From: Anaerolineales bacterium
GTDB taxonomy: Bacteria; Chloroflexota; Anaerolineae; Anaerolineales; UBA4823
Reading direction: 5' to 3'
Assembly: GCA_026415275.1 (NCBI GenBank)
Contig: JAOAHK010000109.1
Coordinates: 1-7,582 of the forward strand
Length of the DNA stretch: 7,582 bases
The notes beneath the pieces are model-generated. The model did no database searches and was not told the origin of the DNA. It saw only the letters and a list, made by a program, of their open reading frames with translations. Each line of letters opens with the position of its first letter. Within the stretch, counting starts at the first letter, position 1. Below, one piece after another: positions 1 to 6,046 of this stretch. The position numbers and the translations under genes were made by a program.

Positions 1-216
1 CTTGAAGGACAGATTGAGTACGAAGTTGAGAATAAACGATACCTATTAGAAGAGGGGGATAGTTTGATGTTCCTTGCATATCGCAAACATCGTTGGCGTA
101 ATGCTGGAAAAGATCGCTGCCGAGCACTCGTTCTATTGTTTGAGCTACCACCGAGCCTAAGAAAGATAGAGATCCAGTTTTTGGAAGATCTTACAAACCA
201 AGAACTTAATCCATAA
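1..216 (+). CDS. Cupin-domain protein, C-terminal fragment (probable XRE-type regulator with cupin sensor domain)
   Basis: The window opens inside a reading frame that gives 71 residues and ends at TAA 214-216; the N-terminus lies upstream. The fragment starts [20 protein letters not shown]. Residues 19-34 (G, then H30 and N34) fit the spacing of the second cupin motif, G-x5-PxG-x2-H-x3-N, with the Pro and Gly replaced by Leu and Tyr. This is the typical end of the small beta-barrel sensor in transcription factors that pair an N-terminal XRE helix-turn-helix with a C-terminal cupin. The helix-turn-helix is outside the window, so a free-standing cupin protein cannot be excluded. The tail after residue 48 is short and probably lies outside the barrel. 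The aspS start codon follows 14 nt after the stop, so the two genes are likely co-transcribed. Confidence 0.68.
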   Translation, partial: LEGQIEYEVENKRYLLEEGDSLMFLAYRKHRWRNAGKDRCRALVLLFELPPSLRKIEIQFLEDLTNQELNP

Positions 217-217
217 T

Positions 218-222
218 GGGAG
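218..222 (+). promoter_or_regulatory. Ribosome binding site that sets the aspS start at 231
   Basis: GGGAG lies 8 nt before ATG 231. An in-frame ATG at 216 overlaps the upstream stop codon (TAATG) but has no purine-rich site at a suitable distance. The protein from 231 begins [10 protein letters not shown], which lines up with the normal AspRS N-terminus (MRTEYCGQL in E. coli). The five extra residues from 216 have no counterpart there. Confidence 0.75.
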
Positions 223-230
223 TAATTTTT

Positions 231-2018
231 ATGTACAAGACGCATACATGTGGAGAGTTAAGGATAGAGGATGTTGGAAAAATTGTAAAATTAGCGGGAT
301 GGGTTCATCGCCGCCGCGATCATGGAGGCGTGACATTTATTGATTTGCGCGACCGATTTGGTATTACTCAGGTTGTTTTTGACTCGGAAACTGCGCCAGA
401 AGCTCATCAAGCCGCAGATGCTCTGCGGATGGAATGGGTTATTCAAATTGAAGGTGTGGTACGGCGACGTCCAATTGGTTCTGAAAATCCTTCCTTGCCA
501 ACAGGGGAAATTGAAATCGCAGCAAATAACTTGAAAATCTTAAATCCGGCAAAAACACCACCTTTCTTAATCAATAAAAACGAAGAAGCAGATGAAAACA
601 CCCGTCTAAAGTATCGGTATCTAGACCTGCGGCGCGATAAAATGCGTCGCAACCTCGAACTCCGTCACCGCGTGGTGAAATTTATTCGTGATTATCTCAG
701 TGAACGCGGATTTTGGGAAATCGAAACCCCTATTCTGTTCAAAACCACACCCGAAGGAGCTCGAGACTATCTTGTCCCTTCTCGGCTTCATCCTGGAGAA
801 TTTTATGCGTTGCCTCAATCACCTCAACAGTTAAAACAATTGCTGATGGTAGCTGGGGTAGAGCGTTATTTTCAAATTGCACGTTGCTTTCGGGATGAAG
901 ATCAGCGTGGTGACCGCCAACCTGAATTTACCCAATTAGACCTTGAAATGTCTTTTGTTGAACGGGAAGATATTATGCAATTGACTGAGGACTTATTCAC
1001 CAAGTTGGTTGCGGCGGTTGTTCCCGAAAAACGATTGTTTGCCTCTCCCTTCCCTAGACTATCTTATCACGAGGCGATGGAGCGATTCGGCAAGGATAAC
1101 CCAGACCTGCGCTATGGTTTAGAGCTGGTAAATGTCAGTGATGTGGTTGCTAACTGTGGCTTTGCAGTTTTCGAGCAAGCAATTCGAAGTGGCGGCAGCG
1201 TGCGAGGGATCAACGTGAAGGGTTGCGGGGATTACAGCCGCAAACAAATTGATGAGTTGACCGAATATGTCAAACAATTTGGTGCAAAAGGTTTGGCTTA
1301 TATCGCATTCCCGAGAGGTGGGGAGGTGCGATCGACATTTGTAAAGTTTCTTTCTCCAGAGCTACAAAAATCACTCTTTGAACGAATGCGGGTTGAAGAA
1401 GGAGATTTGTTGGTTTTTGTCGCAGATAAAGATGAAATTGTCTTCGAGTCGCTTGGACGGTTAAGAGTTTATCTAGCTGAGAAGTTGAATTTGATCGATG
1501 AGAATGTCTTGGCTTTTTGTTGGGTGATTGATTTTCCGTTCATGGTATGGAATGAGGAAGAAAATCGGTGGGATCCGAGCCATCACTTGTTTACAGCTCC
1601 GATGCCTGAAGATATTCCCTTGTTAGATATTGACCCAAGCAAGGCGCGTGGACAGCAATACGATCTTGTACTGAATAATTACGAAATTGGTGGTGGGTCA
1701 ATCCGAATCCACGATCGAACCTTACAAGAGAAGGTATTTAAGTTAATCGGATTAGACCTCGATGTCGCCCGCGAGCGTTTTGGGCACATGTTAGAAGCGT
1801 TTGAGTATGGCACACCACCGCATGGGGGTATTGCCCCAGGGATTGATCGGATCTGTATGATCTTAGCAGGAGAACCGAATATTCGCGAAGTGATTGCCTT
1901 TCCTAAAAACCAAGCTGCTCGCGATGTAATGGCAGACGCACCTTCGCCAGTAGAAGCAAAACAATTGGAAGAATTACATATTCAGGTTGTATTACCTTCT
2001 ACCTTGCAAAAATCTTAA
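231..2018 (+). CDS. aspS: Aspartate--tRNA ligase, bacterial type, predicted non-discriminating (Asp/Asn)
   Basis: This cytosolic class IIb synthetase charges tRNA(Asp) with aspartate using ATP. It has 595 residues, the usual length for bacterial AspRS (E. coli 590). Domains in order: an OB-fold anticodon-binding domain (about 1-105, with [11 protein letters not shown] at 23-33); the class II catalytic core starting with motif 1 (around 160-170) and the [14 protein letters not shown] block (172-185); motif 2, [18 protein letters not shown], at 220-237; the bacterial GAD insertion (about 290-400); and motif 3, [14 protein letters not shown], at 532-545. His31 replaces the Leu seen in discriminating E. 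coli AspRS, and Gly83 follows in the same domain. Both are associated with non-discriminating enzymes that also make Asp-tRNA(Asn) for GatCAB amidation. The start at 231 is supported by GGGAG 8 nt upstream. The gene is intact. No convincing terminator follows it, so read-through into the RNA gene downstream is possible. Confidence 0.97.
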   Translation: MYKTHTCGELRIEDVGKIVKLAGWVHRRRDHGGVTFIDLRDRFGITQVVFDSETAPEAHQAADALRMEWVIQIEGVVRRRPIGSENPSLPTGEIEIAANNLKILNPAKTPPFLINKNEEADENTRLKYRYLDLRRDKMRRNLELRHRVVKFIRDYLSERGFWEIETPILFKTTPEGARDYLVPSRLHPGEFYALPQSPQQLKQLLMVAGVERYFQIARCFRDEDQRGDRQPEFTQLDLEMSFVEREDIMQLTEDLFTKLVAAVVPEKRLFASPFPRLSYHEAMERFGKDNPDLRYGLELVNVSDVVANCGFAVFEQAIRSGGSVRGINVKGCGDYSRKQIDELTEYVKQFGAKGLAYIAFPRGGEVRSTFVKFLSPELQKSLFERMRVEEGDLLVFVADKDEIVFESLGRLRVYLAEKLNLIDENVLAFCWVIDFPFMVWNEEENRWDPSHHLFTAPMPEDIPLLDIDPSKARGQQYDLVLNNYEIGGGSIRIHDRTLQEKVFKLIGLDLDVARERFGHMLEAFEYGTPPHGGIAPGIDRICMILAGEPNIREVIAFPKNQAARDVMADAPSPVEAKQLEELHIQVVLPSTLQKS

Positions 2019-2049
2019 TCTAAAAGGTCTACTCATTGCTTGTTTTTTA

Positions 2050-2058
2050 TGGTATAAG
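2050..2058 (+). promoter_or_regulatory. Extended -10 promoter of the 6S-like RNA
   Basis: TGGTATAAG combines a TATAAG -10 hexamer (2053-2058) with the TGn extension. It lies 7-8 nt before A2065/A2066, where the first base pairs of the RNA's closing stem begin. The expected -35 position (around 2030-2035, TACTCA) is weak, as extended -10 promoters tolerate. TTGCTT at 2036-2041 resembles a -35 box but is only 11 nt from the -10. The start site is inferred from the RNA fold. Confidence 0.6.
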
Positions 2059-2065
2059 AAAAATA

Positions 2066-2238
2066 ACCCTACCGTGTTCGTGATGCTGCGCTCGGGTTTT
2101 GGGCCAACACCCACTAAAAGGGTTCCAATCTTGCAAATGTGACGCGATAGGCGCCAGCCAAGGCGGATCATTTGGGGAGGAACCCACCTGCGAAGGCAGG
2201 TTCAAAACTTCGCCGCACACGGCATGGTGGGGTTTTTT
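2066..2238 (+). ncRNA. ssrS: 6S RNA (SsrS) candidate
   Basis: 6S RNA imitates an open promoter and sequesters the housekeeping sigma RNA polymerase. The closing stem pairs 2066-2076 with 2223-2233 (11 pairs, two of them G-U) and continues with 2079-2082 against 2218-2221. A central bubble follows, then an apical stem that opens with GGGTT 2094-2098 against AACCC 2181-2185 (two wobble pairs extend it) and resumes at CCAA 2104-2107 against TTGG 2172-2175. Smaller hairpins lie further in: 2109-2112 with 2120-2123, and 2152-2155 with 2162-2165. The 3' bubble strand carries a perfect 6-bp hairpin, 2186-2191 with 2196-2201. E. coli 6S shows comparable blocks: TGTTCG early in the 5' strand, GGGCCA near the bubble, GGTTCAA and CGGCAT in the 3' strand. 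The length, about 170 nt, fits the family. A private promoter and a T-run frame it. The apical region is more branched than in E. coli, and SRP, tmRNA and RNase P signatures are absent. Any protein reading is unlikely. The assignment comes from sequence blocks and a hand-drawn fold. Confidence 0.75.
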
Positions 2239-2245
2239 ATTTTTT
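2223..2245 (+). terminator. 3' end of the 6S-like RNA: closing stem followed by a T-rich run
   Basis: The 3' strand of the closing stem (CATGGTGGGG) runs directly into six Ts, an A and six more Ts (2233-2245). A small local hairpin, GCCG-CACA-CGGC at 2212-2223, lies just upstream. Termination should occur at about 2236-2245. Read on the opposite strand, the same rod is followed by a T-rich stretch complementary to 2054-2066, so it could also stop transcripts of the convergent minus-strand operon. The exact end is not defined by sequence alone. Confidence 0.55.
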
Positions 2246-4589
2246 ACCAAAGAGATAATTGAGAGCTTTGATATCTGATCGGGTCGGTCGCAAGCCACTC
2301 ATCAAAAAGGGGACGATTGATGTCTGGTTGGGAAGCTATCCAACGAATCTGACGAAAGCGGATAATGCGGATTTGCTTATCAAGAAGCTGGGTAAGGAAT
2401 GGATATCGGTGAAGTTTATATAAGATCAAATTAACTCTACTTCCTGGGATGACTAGATACGTTGCACCTACATTGGAATAATAAGCCTGAAGTAGGTTTC
2501 CTATATGAGCATTTGATTGAATGTGCCAAATGGCCACTTTTTCATGTTGGTCCCCAATCCAGATCAGGGGGTGCTCATCTTTGACACAATAATTCAATCG
2601 ATTTCCTAAAGAGAGGAGATTTGCTTGGATTTCGTCCAAATCATGAGATCGCTGGATGGGACTCTCCTCCTTACGCAAGGTCCATGTCTTTGTGGTTTGG
2701 TCGTAATTGGCATACGACTCAAGGCATTCCTGGATGAGAGCGAGGGACGGCACACTTATATGTTCAAATCTCGAGCAAATTGCTTGATCGATCTCCCAAT
2801 AAGAAGCTGAGGCATGATTCAAGAGATAGTCAAATATTGCATTTTCGACTACATCCGAGAACGGAGTATGCTCCAGATGAGGTGAAGCAATCCACCATCC
2901 ATGAGATTCTAGGCTTTTTTCATCTCCTTTTAGTGGTATCAGGGATAGGGAGGATTGAATAGCTTCTTCGAATAGGTTCAGAAAAAAGTTCGGGTAATCA
3001 GGGACACTTTGAAATGGAAAAATCTCTAGCAGTGCATCTTCGGGATATAAATTTTGGCTGTTGCCCTTATGAGCGTGGACGGTGCTTGTCAGCGCGACTG
3101 AGTGAATTTGAGCATAGGAGGCTGGCTCCAAGGTCTGTTGAATGTGGTCATGGATTTTTTTTGCGATATGAGTTTTTACTTTGGAAATACGTTGACTATG
3201 TTCACCCAATGAGGATGGAGACACCTTGTTGTCAAGGGAGTAAATACGCCAATGAATTTGGGCGCGACCTTGGTCACTTCGGATGAAAAGTCTTTCTAAC
3301 CAAAGATGGGCATAATCCGCAGCAAATAAGGCAGCAGCTAGAAAATTGGCTTCGTACTCTTCAATAAGCGCCAAGCAGGGGATGTTTTCCGGAAGATAGT
3401 TGGTAAGTTCTTGAAATGTAGTGGCTAAAGCGCGACAATGCCAACCCCAATCGTATCGTTTGCGCAATAGGGCAGATTTTAGGGGCTTAACAAGTTCTCT
3501 ACCTTCTAGCCAGCCACTCCAGATGGCGCAGAGTGTCCAAAAGGCTTGATTGGGTCTAGGTATTGTGGTGACAATAGCAGAAAATTCTTTGTTTTGAATT
3601 TGAGGTAACAGTTCTTTTATGCGACCCGAGAAGATCGAAATTTCTCCAGATTGGGGCATCTGAGGCCAATGGATTACCGGAACAAAGGAAAATTTCGTTT
3701 CGCGAAAATAATTAAGCCACAACTCTAGTGATCTTTCCAACGAATGCCAGAAGTTCACCTCAATAAATTGATTCGGTATTGAAACTTGCTTAGGACGGTG
3801 ACGTTTGAATGGATATCCCCAGAGGGCGTTTCTGAGTTCAAAGGTTCCAACCAACAGAGCAAACAAAATTTGTTGTTGGCGTTGATTGAAGTTTAGCTCG
3901 GCCAATTTATTCAGGAGTGTAACAATTGCATATAGCGATCGACTGGGGTAGACGCTTAGGATGTCGATCACCGAAGGATATGATGGGTCGCTGTTCTTGA
4001 CAACTTTGCTGGCAGCTTGAGTTTCTATCAGGGTTCTAGGGGGTAGCCTTCCTTCTCTCTGTTGGTCATGAGGCATCACAGCAAATAAGCCTTCACTACC
4101 ACATTGGGGACAAGAGTATTGTTTATAAACTAGGCGATGTGAGTTATTTGAGCTCTCTCTTTCCCAAACAAAGGCATCGACTTCGATTTCTGATAGGCAA
4201 TTGTTGCAGTTAGATTGATATAGAGAACGGAAAAATGTTTCTAGACGAGCATCGAGTTTCTTTAGAGCAGAGATTTCAGCTAAGACTGTTTGAAACTCTT
4301 CTTGTCGAGGAGCAAGGGCTACAACGCGCAGATAACCTCGCAAAATTGGATTATTGCAACAAACAATTACTGCAGCTCCAGCATTCGCTAGTTCTATAGG
4401 GAGAAATGGGGAGGCGCCAAAGGGGTCGAGGATCAAACCACCTTGGTTGGATGATTCTGAGACCAGTTCTTTATAATAGGCAGTAGCTGTTTGTCGATAA
4501 TAGGGAGGCAAAAAGCGTACTAAGGGTAAAGGTAAATGAAAGGGAATGCCGCTGTAGAACCTTGACAAAGAGGATGAAAAGGCCATCAT
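2244..4589 (-). CDS. Methyltransferase-like protein with zinc ribbon, winged-helix-like region and C-terminal clamp-type motif
   Basis: This 781-residue protein resembles large adenine-specific DNA methylases of the DUF1156 style, but I cannot assign an activity. Residues 52-76 (LILDPFGASPF, then ELANAG) match the DPFxGxG cofactor-binding strand and loop, with the second Gly lost. Cys128, Cys131, Cys160 and Cys163 (CNNC and CPQC) form a zinc ribbon. Around 264-280 is a basic segment, RHRPKQVSIPNQF. At 338-344, AIVTTIPRPN occupies the place of the catalytic DPPY motif, which is missing. A late Rossmann part follows (about 385-435). Residues 577-640 look like a winged helix. The region 674-770 is alpha/beta, with VIPGSRVNLILYKLHR. 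The last five residues, QLSLW, resemble the bacterial sliding-clamp-binding consensus QL[SD]LF. There is no signal peptide or membrane segment. The start is ATG 4589 (or the adjacent ATG 4586); an in-frame TAG at 4605-4607 rules out a longer form. The Shine-Dalgarno is poor. The gene lies 24 nt after pyk. Confidence 0.72.
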   Translation of the reverse strand: MMAFSSSLSRFYSGIPFHLPLPLVRFLPPYYRQTATAYYKELVSESSNQGGLILDPFGASPFLPIELANAGAAVIVCCNNPILRGYLRVVALAPRQEEFQTVLAEISALKKLDARLETFFRSLYQSNCNNCLSEIEVDAFVWERESSNNSHRLVYKQYSCPQCGSEGLFAVMPHDQQREGRLPPRTLIETQAASKVVKNSDPSYPSVIDILSVYPSRSLYAIVTLLNKLAELNFNQRQQQILFALLVGTFELRNALWGYPFKRHRPKQVSIPNQFIEVNFWHSLERSLELWLNYFRETKFSFVPVIHWPQMPQSGEISIFSGRIKELLPQIQNKEFSAIVTTIPRPNQAFWTLCAIWSGWLEGRELVKPLKSALLRKRYDWGWHCRALATTFQELTNYLPENIPCLALIEEYEANFLAAALFAADYAHLWLERLFIRSDQGRAQIHWRIYSLDNKVSPSSLGEHSQRISKVKTHIAKKIHDHIQQTLEPASYAQIHSVALTSTVHAHKGNSQNLYPEDALLEIFPFQSVPDYPNFFLNLFEEAIQSSLSLIPLKGDEKSLESHGWWIASPHLEHTPFSDVVENAIFDYLLNHASASYWEIDQAICSRFEHISVPSLALIQECLESYANYDQTTKTWTLRKEESPIQRSHDLDEIQANLLSLGNRLNYCVKDEHPLIWIGDQHEKVAIWHIQSNAHIGNLLQAYYSNVGATYLVIPGSRVNLILYKLHRYPFLTQLLDKQIRIIRFRQIRWIASQPDINRPLFDEWLATDPIRYQSSQLSLW

Positions 4590-4613
4590 GCGACAATTTG
4601 CTTTCTACAAAAC

Positions 4614-6044
4614 TTAGACAAAGGTATGAAGCATAACAAGATTCGCTGTCCGAAATTGGTGGACTGGGTATCCGCAAATCAATACGATTTGGTTCTCTGA
4701 ACGCAGATAACCCGACTGGTAGAGAGAATTTTCTAAGATTGCTAAGATTTCCGCTAAATTGCTCGCGCGAGGGGTCAAGAAGCTCTGAACTCCCCAGTAT
4801 AAACTGAGTTGAGTATATACATCTGAGTTTGGCGTAAAGGCATATATGGGGACATTCGGGCGGGTTTTTGAGAGCAGAGATGCCGTACGGCCGCTTTGGG
4901 TGAAAACGCAGATCGCAGTCACATTCCGATCATCGCTAAGGTTGCGCGCTGCCTTTATGACAAAATAGCTATCTTCCTCATTCGATTTGATAGCGAGGTT
5001 TCCATCCCATACTGACCACCTAGCAAGGTTTTTTTCCGCTTCTTCGATAATCGAAGCCATTGTCTTGACTACTAGAACCGGGTTTTTCCCGATTGAGGTT
5101 TCAGCAGAGAGCATAACAGCATCGCTTCCATCGAAAATCGCATTGGCTACATCGTTTGCCTCTGCGCGAGTAGGTGTTGCGCTTTCAACCATTGACTCTA
5201 ACATTTGGGTAGCGGTGATGACATATTTACCCATCCGATTTGCAGTAGAGATGATCTGCTTCTGGGCAGTGGGAACGCATGCAGGGGATATTTCGATTGC
5301 TAAATCTCCCCTAGCAACCATTACCCCATCCGCATGTTCTAGGATAGCAGCTAAATGTTCAAGCGCTTGAGGACGTTCAATTTTAGCAATAATGGGAATT
5401 TTCTCTCTTGTGGGATATTGATCTTTGAGTATCTTTCTGAGCTTGATAATATCTGCTTCGTTTTGAATGAAGGATAAGGCTATAGCATCGATGGATTGCC
5501 CGATTCCTACAAGAAGATCGCGCAGGTCTTTGTCTGTAAAACCAGAAAGAGAGAGTTCTGTGTCAGGAAAATTAACTCCTTTTCTAGGTAACAGTTTTCC
5601 GCCCACAACGATTTCAGCTTCAAGCGAAGCGGATTCTTTTCGAATGACCTTTAGTTCTATTTTGCCATCATCGATCAGAATTCGGTCACCAATCGATAGA
5701 TTCTCCACTAGACCCTGTAGATGAATGGATAAGACATTTTCATTTCCCAAAACGGATTGCGTGGTTATCTTTATAGTCCGTCCCGACTGAAGAAGAATAA
5801 AAGGTTGTTCTAGATCCCCGATGCGGATTTTCGGACCCTGTAAATCGATCATTATCGATGTAGGAATGCACAGACTTTGGGATGCGCTTTTGGCTAGTTG
5901 AATCAGCCTGATTCGTTCTTTTTCTGTGCCGTGGGAGCAATTGATGCGAAAAACACGAACGCCAGCGCGGATCAGATTACTGATGGTTTCAATATCCGAG
6001 CTGGCGGGACCGAGTGTGGCAATGATTTTGGTTTTGCAAGGCAT
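4614..6044 (-). CDS. pyk: Pyruvate kinase
   Basis: The enzyme converts PEP and ADP to pyruvate and ATP in the last step of glycolysis; it is normally a cytosolic tetramer. The 476 residues match single-unit bacterial enzymes and lack a C-terminal PEP-utiliser domain. Visible landmarks: KTKIIATLGPAS at 4-15; RINCSHG at 33-39 (active-site Arg, Asn, Ser); IDLQGPKIR at 66-74; the B-domain with DDGKIEL and LPRKGVNFPDTELSL; AKIE with Lys221 and Glu223; VARGD with Asp247; ITATQMLESM; and a C-terminal domain with the FTQSGRTA phosphate-type loop. Glu102 aligns with Glu117 of muscle enzyme, the mark of potassium-dependent kinases. The usual Gly after GDL is Ala here (GDLAIE). ATG 6044 starts 2 nt after the stop of the CoA-transferase. 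A TTG at 6050, overlapping that stop, would add two residues. Only a weak GAG precedes either start, so translational coupling is likely. Confidence 0.96.
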   Translation of the reverse strand: MPCKTKIIATLGPASSDIETISNLIRAGVRVFRINCSHGTEKERIRLIQLAKSASQSLCIPTSIMIDLQGPKIRIGDLEQPFILLQSGRTIKITTQSVLGNENVLSIHLQGLVENLSIGDRILIDDGKIELKVIRKESASLEAEIVVGGKLLPRKGVNFPDTELSLSGFTDKDLRDLLVGIGQSIDAIALSFIQNEADIIKLRKILKDQYPTREKIPIIAKIERPQALEHLAAILEHADGVMVARGDLAIEISPACVPTAQKQIISTANRMGKYVITATQMLESMVESATPTRAEANDVANAIFDGSDAVMLSAETSIGKNPVLVVKTMASIIEEAEKNLARWSVWDGNLAIKSNEEDSYFVIKAARNLSDDRNVTAICVFTQSGRTASLLSKTRPNVPIYAFTPNSDVYTQLSLYWGVQSFLTPRASNLAEILAILENSLYQSGYLRSENQIVLICGYPVHQFRTANLVMLHTFV

Positions 6045-6046
6045 AC

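Noticed and set aside
216..230. Upstream ATG at 216 as the aspS start (five extra residues)
   Set aside because: No suitable Shine-Dalgarno precedes it, whereas GGGAG lies 8 nt before ATG 231, and family N-termini align with 231.
2001..2030. ACCTT...AAGGT inverted repeat as the aspS terminator
   Set aside because: Only a 5-bp stem with an 18-nt loop and no following T-run. Too weak to call.
2066..2238. SRP RNA, tmRNA or RNase P RNA as identity of the intergenic RNA
   Set aside because: The SRP GGAAGGAAGCAGCC-type tetraloop region, the tmRNA tag and tRNA-like ends, and the RNase P core GAGGAAAGTCC are not present.
2047..2298. Minus-strand open frame of 83 codons antisense to the RNA gene
   Set aside because: It covers the structured RNA and overlaps the end of the methylase-like gene in another frame. 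Its composition follows the RNA stems and it has no recognisable domain.
4471..4677. Minus-strand open frame of 68 codons bridging pyk and the methylase-like gene
   Set aside because: It runs out of frame across the ends of two well-supported genes and has no domain or ribosome site.
4987..5370. Plus-strand open frame of 127 codons inside pyruvate kinase
   Set aside because: It lies opposite the most conserved part of pyk, and the apparent protein is a by-product of that codon usage.
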